DNA of 21,163 bases from an uncultured Clostridia bacterium (GCA_958419945.1 CATZIC010000034.1:1-21163); one strand, 5' to 3'; numbered from the stretch's first letter, positions 14,277 to 20,653 are shown. Made by a program: numbers and translations. The notes: generated by a model from the sequence alone, not told the origin.

Positions 14277-14789
14277 ATTAAAGTTTCTAACAACATTAAC
14301 CAAATGATAAGGCACGCCGAAGTAAGGGTTATCGGCGCAGACGGAGCGCAACTCGGAATAATGAGTTCCGACAAAGCCCTTGAACTTGCAGAGGAAGCGA
14401 ATCTCGACCTCGTTGAAATTTCGCCCCAGGCAAATCCGCCCGTATGCAAGATTATGGACTACGGAAAGTTCCGTTTCGAACTCTTAAAGAAGCAAAAAGA
14501 GGCCAAAAAGAACCAAAAGGTTATCGAGCTTAAAGAAATATGGCTTTCGATGACGATAGACGTCGGCGACTTAAACGTCAAGGCGAAACAGGCTTCCAAG
14601 TTTCTTTCACAGGGTAACAAGGTTAAAGTTTCCATCAAAATGCGCGGCAGGCAAAACGCCCATTCCAATATGGGTATTGACGTTATGAACAGATTTTTCG
14701 AAATCGTCAAAGAGGTTGCTAGTATGGAAAAGAAACCGCTTTTGGAAGGCAGAAACATCATAATGATTTTGGCGCCTTTAAAAGCATAA
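14277..14789 (+). CDS. infC: Translation initiation factor IF-3, AUU start
   Basis: 170 aa from an ATT codon at 14277. IF-3 binds the 30S subunit and checks start-codon choice. The N-domain (HAEVRVIGADGAQLGIMSSDKALELAEEANLDLVEI) and C-domain (EIWLSMTIDVGDLNVKAKQASKFLSQGNKVKVSIKMRGRQ) are both present and normal. GGGAGGGG (14263-14270) is well placed for the ATT (GGAGG ends 8 nt before it), while the first ATG, at 14304, has no ribosome-binding site and would remove nine residues (IKVSNNINQ). AUU is the classical infC start in E. coli and Bacillus, where IF-3 represses its own translation by rejecting it. First gene of infC-rpmI-rplT, with its own promoter and attenuator. Confidence 0.95.
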   Translation: MKVSNNINQMIRHAEVRVIGADGAQLGIMSSDKALELAEEANLDLVEISPQANPPVCKIMDYGKFRFELLKKQKEAKKNQKVIELKEIWLSMTIDVGDLNVKAKQASKFLSQGNKVKVSIKMRGRQNAHSNMGIDVMNRFFEIVKEVASMEKKPLLEGRNIIMILAPLKA

Positions 14790-14792
14790 TTC

Positions 14793-14859
14793 CCTAAAAA
14801 AAGGCAAAATTCAGGGTTTTTATGCCCAAAATATGGACAAAATTGTCCAAAACAGGGCA
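14793..14859 (+). promoter_or_regulatory. Structured spacer before rpmI
   Basis: TGCCC (14823-14827) pairs with GGGCA (14855-14859), enclosing a second stem TGGACA (14834-14839)/TGTCCA (14844-14849) and A-rich internal loops. Alternatively GGCA (14804-14807) can pair with TGCC (14823-14826), which would break the outer stem. No terminator tail follows. A ribosomal-protein control site for rpmI-rplT or an RNase site is possible. Confidence 0.45.
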
Positions 14860-14906
14860 AATCGATTCGCAAAAAAAATATTTAGAATATACGGAGGGCT
14901 TTAGTT

Positions 14907-15107
14907 ATGCCGAAAATGAAATCCCACAGCGGTTCAAAAAAGCGTTTCAACTTGACTGCTACCGGCAAGGTTAAAAGAAGTCGTGTTGGACACGGTCATA
15001 TCCTTACCAAAAAGGACACCAAGAGAAAGAGAAGATTAAGAAGCGGTACTTACGTATCGAAGGCTCAGGAAAAGACCATCAGGACAATGATTCCTTACAA
15101 GGGCTAA
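14907..15107 (+). CDS. rpmI: 50S ribosomal protein L35
   Basis: 66 aa, the usual size. MPKMKSHSGSKKRFNLTATGKVKRSRVGH is the L35 signature and the rest is strongly basic, as expected for an rRNA-binding protein of the large subunit. GGAGGG (14893-14898) lies 8 nt before the ATG. It follows infC by 117 nt, a spacer that contains a two-tier hairpin, and precedes rplT by 17 nt. The infC-rpmI-rplT order is the standard bacterial one. Confidence 0.97.
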   Translation: MPKMKSHSGSKKRFNLTATGKVKRSRVGHGHILTKKDTKRKRRLRSGTYVSKAQEKTIRTMIPYKG

Positions 15108-15124
15108 TAGGGGGTATATAAATT

Positions 15125-15478
15125 ATGCGTATTAAAAGAGCAGTTAACGGCGTTAAAAAACGCAGAAAGATATTAAAACTTGCCAAAGGTTACTTTGGTT
15201 CCAAGAGCAAACTTTACCGTGTTGCCCATCAGGCGGTAATGAAGTCTTTGACTTATTCTTACGTTTCGAGGAGAACCCGCAAACGTGATTTCCGCAAACT
15301 TTGGATTGCACGTATCAACGCAGGTTGCCGTCAGAACGGTTTAAATTACAGCACGTTTATTCACGGTTTAAACCTTTTAGGTCTCAATCTTAACAGAAAG
15401 GTTCTTTCCGATATGGCTATCAACGATGCACAGGGCTTTACTTGCCTCTGCGATCAGGTAAAGGCAAAATTAGCATAA
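15125..15478 (+). CDS. rplT: 50S ribosomal protein L20
   Basis: 117 aa, full length. L20 binds 23S rRNA early in large-subunit assembly and in many bacteria represses its own operon. The basic N-terminal extension (MRIKRAVNGVKKRRKILKLAKGYFGSKS) and the globular domain (RDFRKLWIARINAGCRQNGLNYSTFIHGL) are canonical. AGGGGGT before the start serves as ribosome-binding site. It is the last gene of infC-rpmI-rplT; a 9-bp hairpin follows 12 nt after the stop. Confidence 0.97.
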   Translation: MRIKRAVNGVKKRRKILKLAKGYFGSKSKLYRVAHQAVMKSLTYSYVSRRTRKRDFRKLWIARINAGCRQNGLNYSTFIHGLNLLGLNLNRKVLSDMAINDAQGFTCLCDQVKAKLA

Positions 15479-15490
15479 TTCGTTTTTAAA

Positions 15491-15523
15491 GGACCGCTTT
15501 ATATTAAGCGGTCCGTTTGATTT
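15491..15523 (+). terminator. Strong hairpin between rplT and the TrmH-family gene, weak terminator
   Basis: GGACCGCTT (15491-15499) pairs perfectly with AAGCGGTCC (15506-15514) around TATATT. The tail GTTTGATTT is only moderately T-rich, and the next ATG lies 9 nt after the stem, so some readthrough is expected. The only Shine-Dalgarno-like sequence, AAAGGA, is partly inside the 5' arm. Confidence 0.55.
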
Positions 15524-16270
15524 ATGGAAATATCATCACGGAAAAATCCCGAGATTAAAAAAATCGCCTCGTTAAAGGAAAAGAAGTATCGCGACCAATA
15601 CATGGAATACCTTATCGAAGGTGAAAAGTCTGTAAAGGAAGCAATAAAGTACGGCGTGGAAATTTTAAAAATCGTCGGAACGGAAGACCTCGTTTCGCCC
15701 TATTATGGCAGCGGAATAGAGGTTATAACCGTTACAGAGCAGGTAGCGGATTTCGTAAGCGATTCGGTTTCCCCGCAAGGTATAGTTGCAGTGGCAAAAA
15801 AGCCCGATAACAGGCTTATAGCCCCACTTTATAACAGTATTTTGCTTGACAACGTGCAAGACCCCGGTAACCTAGGTACCGTAATCCGTACCGCAGTGGC
15901 GCTGGGAATATCCGAAATTTATACGGTGTCTTGTGCGGACCCTTATTCCCCAAAAGCGGTAAGGGCAAGTATGAGCGGTATTTTTAACGTTACTATACGA
16001 AGCGGAAGTTACGAGGAAGTTTTAAATTCCTTAAATTCCGTTCCGATACTATCCGGCGATATGAACGGAGAGGACGTATTTTCCTACCGTCCGCCCAAAA
16101 AATTCTGTCTTGCAATCGGTAACGAAGGTAACGGCCTATCGGATGAAGTAAAATCCGCATCATATGCTACCGTAAAAATTCCGATGAGCGACAAAATGGA
16201 AAGCCTTAATGCGGGCGTTTCCGCATCGATATTACTATATCAACTTACGTTTAATCAAAAAGGAGAATAA
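15524..16270 (+). CDS. TrmH/SpoU-family RNA 2'-O-methyltransferase
   Basis: 248 aa. SPOUT-fold enzymes of this group methylate ribose 2'-hydroxyls in rRNA or tRNA. The three family motifs are present: VQDPGNLGTVIRTAVALG (motif 1, with the substrate Asn-Arg elements), LAIGNEGNGLSDEV (motif 2) and IPMSDKMESLNAGVSASILLYQL (motif 3), which together form the knotted SAM site. The first 95 residues make the RNA-binding domain typical of RlmB/YsgA-like members. The ATG at 15524 lacks an obvious ribosome-binding site and lies 9 nt after a strong hairpin. The yebC gene starts 2 nt after its stop. Its exact RNA target cannot be assigned. Confidence 0.9.
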   Translation: MEISSRKNPEIKKIASLKEKKYRDQYMEYLIEGEKSVKEAIKYGVEILKIVGTEDLVSPYYGSGIEVITVTEQVADFVSDSVSPQGIVAVAKKPDNRLIAPLYNSILLDNVQDPGNLGTVIRTAVALGISEIYTVSCADPYSPKAVRASMSGIFNVTIRSGSYEEVLNSLNSVPILSGDMNGEDVFSYRPPKKFCLAIGNEGNGLSDEVKSASYATVKIPMSDKMESLNAGVSASILLYQLTFNQKGE

Positions 16271-16272
16271 TT

Positions 16273-17013
16273 ATGTCAGGACACAGCAAGTGGCACAATA
16301 TACAGGCAAAAAAGGGTAAAGCGGACGCCGCACGTGGCAGAATTTTTACCAAAATCGGCAGGGAAATCGCAGTTGCGGCAAAGCAGGGCGCAGATCCTAA
16401 CCTTAATAGCAAACTTGCCGACGTAATCGCAAAGGCGAAAGCGGCAAACATGCCTAACGACAATATTAAAAGAAGTATCGCTAAAGCGACCGGCGAACTC
16501 GGCAACGTAAACTTCGAAACTTTGGTTTACGAAGGTTACGGCGTAGGCGGCAGCGCAGTTATCGTCAATACTCTTACCGACAACAAGAACAGAACGGTTG
16601 GCGAAGTCAGACATATTTTCGATAAATTCGGCGGAAGCCTCGGCACAAGCGGCAGCGTAGGATTTATGTTTACAAATCAGGGCGTTATAGTTATCGAAAG
16701 AACTCCCGATTTAGACGAAGACACCGTTATGGAATACGCTTTGGAAGCGGGCGCCGAAGACTGCATTGCGCAGGAAGACGCTTTTGAAATAAGAACCACT
16801 CCTTCCGCTTTTTCCGACGTTCGTAAATATCTCGAAGAAAAGAACCTCGAATTTTTGGAAGCCGAAGTAATGATGGTTCCTAACGACAAGATTCAACTCA
16901 ACGAATCTCAAGTAGTAACCTTCACCAAAATGCTTGACGCATTAGAAGACCTTGACGACGTTCAGGAAGTTTACCACAACGTAGACCTCCCCGAAGAAGA
17001 GGAAGAAGAATAA
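16273..17013 (+). CDS. yebC: YebC/PmpR family protein
   Basis: 246 aa, normal size. The N-terminus SGHSKWHNIQAKKGKADAARGRIFTKIGREI is the family signature, and the three-domain fold follows to an acidic tail (DLPEEEEEE). YebC-family proteins were first described as DNA-binding regulators, and recent work links them to translation of difficult (proline-rich) sequences. AAAAGGAG lies within the end of the preceding gene, 2 nt upstream of which the methyltransferase stops, so the two are co-transcribed. A terminator follows at 17036-17079. Confidence 0.95.
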   Translation: MSGHSKWHNIQAKKGKADAARGRIFTKIGREIAVAAKQGADPNLNSKLADVIAKAKAANMPNDNIKRSIAKATGELGNVNFETLVYEGYGVGGSAVIVNTLTDNKNRTVGEVRHIFDKFGGSLGTSGSVGFMFTNQGVIVIERTPDLDEDTVMEYALEAGAEDCIAQEDAFEIRTTPSAFSDVRKYLEEKNLEFLEAEVMMVPNDKIQLNESQVVTFTKMLDALEDLDDVQEVYHNVDLPEEEEEE

Positions 17014-17035
17014 TCAATTTAAAGCACATAAATAT

Positions 17036-17079
17036 AATATCGAGTGGCATGTAAACGCTTACCGCTCGATATTTATTTT
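17036..17079 (+). terminator. Intrinsic terminator after yebC
   Basis: AATATCGAGTGG (17036-17047) pairs with CCGCTCGATATT (17062-17073), with one G-U, and is followed by TATTTT. It closes the TrmH-family/yebC unit. Confidence 0.82.
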
Positions 17080-17110
17080 AAGATAAAAGATTCTTTTAAA
17101 AAAGGTATGT

Positions 17111-17605
17111 ATGGAAAAAATTACAAATCGCTGTAAAAGTCTTTTTATATGGGCGCTAACCCTATCCATTCTTGCGGTAGCGGGTATCCCCATGATTGTT
17201 TTGGGTGCGGTAAACGCTTTGTGGGCGGTTATGGTGCTCGGCATAGTTTTCGTAGTGGCAGGCGTGTACGTTATGCCTTTTCTTTGGGTGAAATTCGGAG
17301 AATCAAAAGGGGTTAAACGTATGGTTTTCGCCGTTGAAAAGGAATATGTTTATTCGGTTAAAGATCTCGCAATGCGTTTCGGCATGTCGGAAAAGGCCGT
17401 AGTCGGTTCTATTCGCACTTGCATTGAAAAGGGTTATCTTATCGGCTATTTGTTCGACGGAAACGAAATCAAAGCAAACACCAACAAACCCATAAACGAC
17501 CGTGTAATAACCGTTCGCTGCGAAAACTGCGGCGCTACATATTCTTACGACGTAGATAAAAAGGGAAAATGCCCTTACTGCGGCGGCACAAACGCTGATA
17601 ATTAA
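17111..17605 (+). CDS. Membrane protein with winged-helix and zinc-ribbon parts, unknown function
   Basis: 164 aa. Two membrane helices lie at about residues 11-33 and 36-60. Residues 78-118 (VYSVKDLAMRFGMSEKAVVGSIRTCIEKGYLIGYLFDG) look like a small winged-helix domain, where a helix-turn-helix is followed by a two-strand wing. The C-terminus is a zinc ribbon with CxxC pairs Cys137/Cys140 and Cys154/Cys157. The soluble part should face the cytoplasm. Similar membrane-plus-zinc-ribbon architectures occur in Clostridia, but no function is known to me. AAAGG lies 5 nt before the ATG at 17111. It stands alone between the yebC terminator and a 756-nt non-coding gap. Confidence 0.7.
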   Translation: MEKITNRCKSLFIWALTLSILAVAGIPMIVLGAVNALWAVMVLGIVFVVAGVYVMPFLWVKFGESKGVKRMVFAVEKEYVYSVKDLAMRFGMSEKAVVGSIRTCIEKGYLIGYLFDGNEIKANTNKPINDRVITVRCENCGATYSYDVDKKGKCPYCGGTNADN

Positions 17606-17629
17606 CAAAAATTTCCATTAAAAAATAGG

Positions 17630-17868
17630 TATATAAAGATAGTTTCTAAGCAAACTACTACTACAACGGTGGCAATGAAAGCGCAAGGCAGAGTCCTTAG
17701 CGATTTCATAAAAATATAGTCCTTAGAGGCTTTATAGAATAGAGCTTATAAAGACTTAGATAAGAAAAGTTACCGTTTTATATAATCTGTCAAAGGGTAC
17801 AGGCAAGAAATTTTTGTTGTTTAAATTTAACTAACGATAAACTGCCTCTGCCGTTTGGCAGAGGTTTT
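17630..17868 (+). ncRNA. Candidate structured non-coding RNA (unit 1)
   Basis: No reading frame of note lies in this part of the 756-nt gap, yet it has paired segments. AACGGTGGC (17665-17673) can pair over 9 bp with GTTACCGTT (17769-17777), two of them G-U. CTTTATA (17730-17736) pairs with TATAAAG (17747-17753). GGCAGAG (17687-17693) matches the 5' arm of the terminator (CTCTGCC, 17846-17852), allowing an alternative fold. AGTCCTTAG occurs twice (17692, 17718). It ends at the terminator 17845-17868. No strong promoter was found, and I do not recognise it as tmRNA, RNase P, SRP RNA or a known riboswitch. 6S RNA cannot be excluded. Confidence 0.35.
17845..17868 (+). terminator. Intrinsic terminator of unit 1
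   Basis: CCTCTGCC (17845-17852) pairs with GGCAGAGG (17857-17864) around GTTT and is followed by TTTT. Confidence 0.7.
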
Positions 17869-17869
17869 G

Positions 17870-17896
17870 GGGAGGTAGCCAATAGGTCTACCTCCC
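17870..17896. repeat. Isolated G/C-rich hairpin, possible palindromic element
   Basis: GGGAGGTAG (17870-17878) pairs with CTACCTCCC (17888-17896), extended by CC/GG in the loop. There is no U-run after it. It directly follows the preceding terminator, and the pair may form a small dispersed repeat unit; only one copy is visible here. Confidence 0.4.
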
Positions 17897-17965
17897 TTGT
17901 ACTATTTTGTGATAATATTTTTGCTATTTCTTCATCAAATTTTTATAAAATCTATTGAAAATAAA

Positions 17966-17994
17966 TTGACTTTACAAAAATAAGGTGATATACT
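17966..17994 (+). promoter_or_regulatory. Extended -10 promoter of a candidate small RNA
   Basis: TTGACT (17966-17971), 17-nt spacer, TATACT (17989-17994), with TGA at 17986-17988 making an extended -10. It predicts transcription from about 18001, far from any gene start. Confidence 0.7.
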
Positions 17995-18000
17995 TTATGC

Positions 18001-18171
18001 GTCAAATGAAGGTAACTGTGCTTTTTAAGAAAGGTTCGGTTATTTCCGTTTGAAATCGTTTACGGCGTTTGCCGTAACGCTAAAATTACCCATCCTAAAG
18101 TTTTTCCCCAAAAACTTTCTCCTTAATTTCGGCAGGTTCAACGAAAGTTGAGCCTGTCGTCTTTATTTTTC
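18001..18171 (+). ncRNA. Candidate trans-acting small RNA (unit 2)
   Basis: About 170 nt between a good promoter (17966-17994) and a strong terminator (18130-18171). Hairpins: a bulged stem at 18057-18079 around TTACGGC/GCCGTAA, and AAAGTTTTT (18097-18105)/AAAAACTTT (18110-18118), whose loop is CCCC. C-rich, probably single-stranded stretches are ACCCATCC (18088-18095), the CCCC loop (18106-18109) and CTCCTT (18119-18124), the last being a perfect complement of a Shine-Dalgarno sequence. C-rich seeds of this kind are used by Gram-positive small RNAs such as RsaE/RoxS to block ribosome binding. No homology to a named family is claimed. Confidence 0.55.
18130..18171 (+). terminator. Strong intrinsic terminator of the candidate small RNA
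   Basis: A 13-bp stem joins 18130-18142 with 18147-18159 (two G-U pairs), capped by a GAAA tetraloop and followed by TCTTTATTTTTC. Confidence 0.88.
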
Positions 18172-18307
18172 GAAGGTAAATTTTCCAAACGATTTTTACC
18201 CGCTGCGTTAATATAAACGGCAGTTAAACGGCTTATAGCCCGACTTTTCTGCCTTTTTTGTTTGCTAAAATATAAAAAAAGGAAAAACTCTATGTTTGGC
18301 TATATCG
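18172..18307. other. Intergenic stretch before the ruvC promoter
   Basis: Mostly AT-rich DNA with an inverted repeat GGTAAA/TTTACC and the direct repeat TAAACGGC twice, 3 nt apart, near 18220. A 12-residue frame preceded by AAAGGA begins at 18292 but overlaps the ruvC promoter. No gene is supported. Confidence 0.4.
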
Positions 18308-18336
18308 TTGACAATTCTCTTAATATATAGTAAAAT
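18308..18336 (+). promoter_or_regulatory. Promoter of the ruvC-ruvA-ruvB operon
   Basis: Perfect TTGACA (18308-18313), 17-nt spacer, TAAAAT (18331-18336). The leader is about 20 nt and contains AAGGTGA (18352-18358). No LexA box (GAAC-4-GTTC type) is seen around it. Confidence 0.8.
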
Positions 18337-18361
18337 AATTAAATAACTGTCAAGGTGAATT

Positions 18362-18862
18362 ATGTCAATGACTGTTTTAGGCATAGACCCCGGCTTCGGT
18401 ACGATAGGTTACGGTGTAATTCGGGAAGTAAACGGCAAAAAAACGCCATTAGATTACGGCGTAATAAAAACCCCTAAGGAATTAACCTTTCCCGAAAGGC
18501 TTGTACTTATCGAAAAGGGAATAAATACGCTTATCGACAAATTTCTGCCCGACGAAATTGCACTTGAAGAACTTTTTTTCAACACGAATATAACGACGGG
18601 TATAAACGTTGCCCACGCAAGGGGGGTAATAGTTGCGACCTGCTATAAAAAATGCACTAAACTTTTCGAGTACACACCCCTTCAGATAAAGCAGGCTCTG
18701 ACCGGTTACGGCAGGGCGGAAAAACGGCAGATACAGATTATGACCGCAAGTTTATTGGGGCTTCCGAAAGTTCCGCGCCCCGACGATGCTGCAGACGCAC
18801 TTGCGGTTGCGCTTACCCACCTTAACACAAACCGTTTTTCCTCGACTTTCGGCATAAAATAA
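18362..18862 (+). CDS. ruvC: Holliday-junction endonuclease RuvC
   Basis: 166 aa, the usual length. RuvC cleaves Holliday junctions symmetrically during recombinational repair. The RNase H-like fold is evident, with the four acidic metal-binding positions present: Asp9 (GIDPG), Glu69 (ALEELFF), Asp142 and Asp145 (DDAADALAVALTH). The start at 18362 has AAGGTGA just upstream; a second ATG two codons later (18368) would give the more usual MTVLGIDPG and is equally possible. ruvA starts 29 nt after the stop, so the junction nuclease and its branch-migration partners are made from one transcript. Confidence 0.96.
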   Translation: MSMTVLGIDPGFGTIGYGVIREVNGKKTPLDYGVIKTPKELTFPERLVLIEKGINTLIDKFLPDEIALEELFFNTNITTGINVAHARGVIVATCYKKCTKLFEYTPLQIKQALTGYGRAEKRQIQIMTASLLGLPKVPRPDDAADALAVALTHLNTNRFSSTFGIK

Positions 18863-18891
18863 TTACAATACAAACAATAGGATTATAGCGT

Positions 18892-19479
18892 ATGATCGGA
18901 TATATAAAAGGCAAACTACTTCACGCAGAAGAAAACACCGTAATTTTGGAAACCGGCGGAATCGGTTACGAAATAACCTGTTCCATATCCTTATTTAGCC
19001 GTCTCGTAAAAGATGGCGGTGGCGAGGCCTACACCTATCTTGCCGTAAAAGAGGACGGCGCTTTTTTGTACGGCTTTGACAATCTTGCCGAAAAAAGCAT
19101 GTTTTTAAAACTTTTAACTGTGTCCGGCGTAGGTCCCAAAATGGGCATAACCATTTTATCGGGAACAGAATTAAACCAACTTGCAATGTACATCGCAACA
19201 AGCGACGTAAAATCCCTTTCCAAAATCAAGGGCTTGGGCAAGAAGACGGCGGAAAGAATAATCGTCGAACTTCGAGAGTCTATGCAAAAAATGCCTGTTT
19301 CCAAAACGGAAATCCCCGTTACCAATATGACGAGCGACGGCGAAAACGCAGTACTTGCGCTTATGAGTCTCGGCTACAACCGTACCGAAAGCACGGAAGC
19401 CGTAAGCCGTTCCCTTTCCGATGGAAAGGTCGGTTTAAACGAAATTATTACGGGCGCACTTAGATACTTTGCAAAATAA
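18892..19479 (+). CDS. ruvA: Holliday-junction branch-migration protein RuvA
   Basis: 195 aa. RuvA tetramers hold the four-way junction and load RuvB. Domain I (1-64) begins MIGYIKGKL and forms the OB-like barrel. The two helix-hairpin-helix DNA-binding motifs are LLTVSGVGPKMG (about 74-85) and LSKIKGLGKKTAERI (109-123). The RuvB-contacting domain III occupies about 150-195 after a flexible Ser/Thr/Pro linker. A weak AGGAT-like site precedes the ATG. Two short hairpins lie in the 97-nt gap before ruvB. Confidence 0.96.
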   Translation: MIGYIKGKLLHAEENTVILETGGIGYEITCSISLFSRLVKDGGGEAYTYLAVKEDGAFLYGFDNLAEKSMFLKLLTVSGVGPKMGITILSGTELNQLAMYIATSDVKSLSKIKGLGKKTAERIIVELRESMQKMPVSKTEIPVTNMTSDGENAVLALMSLGYNRTESTEAVSRSLSDGKVGLNEIITGALRYFAK

Positions 19480-19505
19480 TTCCAATCTATTTACATCTAA
19501 ATTAA

Positions 19506-19563
19506 GGCGTCAATTACGCCAAAAAACACGGATAATCAACCTATACCGCCACTTTTGCGGTAT
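19506..19563 (+). promoter_or_regulatory. Two hairpins between ruvA and ruvB
   Basis: GGCGT (19506-19510)/ACGCC (19516-19520), followed by six A, and ATACCGC (19543-19549)/GCGGTAT (19557-19563) with a 7-nt loop. The second ends 1 nt before AAGGAG (19565-19570) of ruvB. Neither has a U-run. They may adjust ruvB translation or stabilise the mRNA. Confidence 0.45.
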
Positions 19564-19576
19564 CAAGGAGAATTAA

Positions 19577-20653
19577 ATGTTAGAGGATGAACTTATAACG
19601 TCCGCAATGGACTATAGCGCAGACGAGCGTATTTTGGAACCGGAAAAGAACTCTTACGACGAGGTCGAAAACGTTCTTCGTCCGAAATCCATGGAAGGCT
19701 ACGTTGGGCAGGAAAAGGTTAAAGAAAACCTTTGCGTATTCATGCAAGCGGCAAAAATGCGCGGGGAATCACTTGACCACGTGCTTTTATACGGTCCTCC
19801 GGGGCTTGGCAAAACCACACTTGCGCATATTATAGCAAACGAAATGGGCACTTCCATTAAAATAACCAGCGGTCCTGCGATTGAAAAGTCGGGGGATTTA
19901 GCGGCTATTTTGACCAACCTTAACGAAGGCGACGTTTTGTTCGTTGACGAAATTCACCGTCTTAATCGCAACGTCGAAGAAATACTCTATCCTGCGATGG
20001 AGGACTTTTCCTTGGATTTTATTATCGGAAAAGGCCCCTCGGCAAGAAATATTCAGATACCTTTAAAACCCTTTACCCTAATTGGCGCAACCACAAAAGC
20101 AGGGCTTTTATCTTCGCCCCTTCGTGACAGATTCGGTGTAATCTGCCGCTTAGAGATGTACTCTCCCGAAGAACTTGCCGAAATCGTCCGCCGTTCCGCA
20201 AAAATTCTCGGTGCGGAAATTTCCATGGAATCTTCCTTAGAACTCGGTAAGCGTTCGAGGGGTACACCGAGGATCGCCAACCGCCTTTTAAAAAGGATTC
20301 GTGACTTTTCCTTGGTATCTGGGCATAGCGAAATAACCCTTGAGGACACCGTACAAGCGTTAAAACGGCTTGAAATCGACGAACTCGGCCTTGATTTTAT
20401 AGACATAAAAATATTGCGTTCCATGGCGGAAAAATTCGGTGGCGGGCCAGTGGGGCTTGAAACCATAGCCGCAACCATAAACGAGGATGCAGGCACGATA
20501 GAGGACGTTTACGAACCCTATCTTTTGCAACTCGGCTTTGTCGCAAGAACGCCGAGGGGAAGGGTTTTAACCCCGTCGGGCTACAAACACATAGGCATAA
20601 AACAACCGTTAAAACCACAGATTACATTTTTTGACAACGATGAAGACAAGTGA
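19577..20653 (+). CDS. ruvB: Holliday-junction branch-migration helicase RuvB
   Basis: 358 aa. RuvB is the hexameric AAA+ motor that drives branch migration with RuvA. Walker A is GPPGLGKTT (73-81), Walker B LFVDEIH (121-127), sensor 1 GATTKAG (170-176), and the arginine-finger region PLRDRFG (181-187). The C-terminal winged helix contains the GLDFIDIKIL and GGPVGLETIA stretches. It is 15-20 residues longer than E. coli RuvB at the N-terminus, which is common in Firmicutes. AAGGAG at 19565-19570 supports the start. Its end overlaps queA by 14 nt. Confidence 0.97.
   Translation: MLEDELITSAMDYSADERILEPEKNSYDEVENVLRPKSMEGYVGQEKVKENLCVFMQAAKMRGESLDHVLLYGPPGLGKTTLAHIIANEMGTSIKITSGPAIEKSGDLAAILTNLNEGDVLFVDEIHRLNRNVEEILYPAMEDFSLDFIIGKGPSARNIQIPLKPFTLIGATTKAGLLSSPLRDRFGVICRLEMYSPEELAEIVRRSAKILGAEISMESSLELGKRSRGTPRIANRLLKRIRDFSLVSGHSEITLEDTVQALKRLEIDELGLDFIDIKILRSMAEKFGGGPVGLETIAATINEDAGTIEDVYEPYLLQLGFVARTPRGRVLTPSGYKHIGIKQPLKPQITFFDNDEDK

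Noticed and set aside
14104..14307. 67-codon frame across the infC leader
   Set aside because: It overlaps the promoter -10, the attenuator and the true infC start in another frame, and has no recognisable protein character.
17630..17868. tmRNA, RNase P RNA or SRP RNA
   Set aside because: None of the hallmark sequences (tmRNA tag and T-arm, RNase P P4 core, SRP domain IV loop) could be found.
17997..18053. 18-residue frame (MRQMKVTVLF...) at the start of the candidate small RNA
   Set aside because: Its first ATG lies before the predicted transcription start and there is no ribosome-binding site. A dual-function RNA is possible but unsupported.
18292..18330. 12-residue frame with AAAGGA upstream, before ruvC
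   Set aside because: It contains the ruvC -35 and -10 boxes, so the ruvC transcript begins after it; likely chance.
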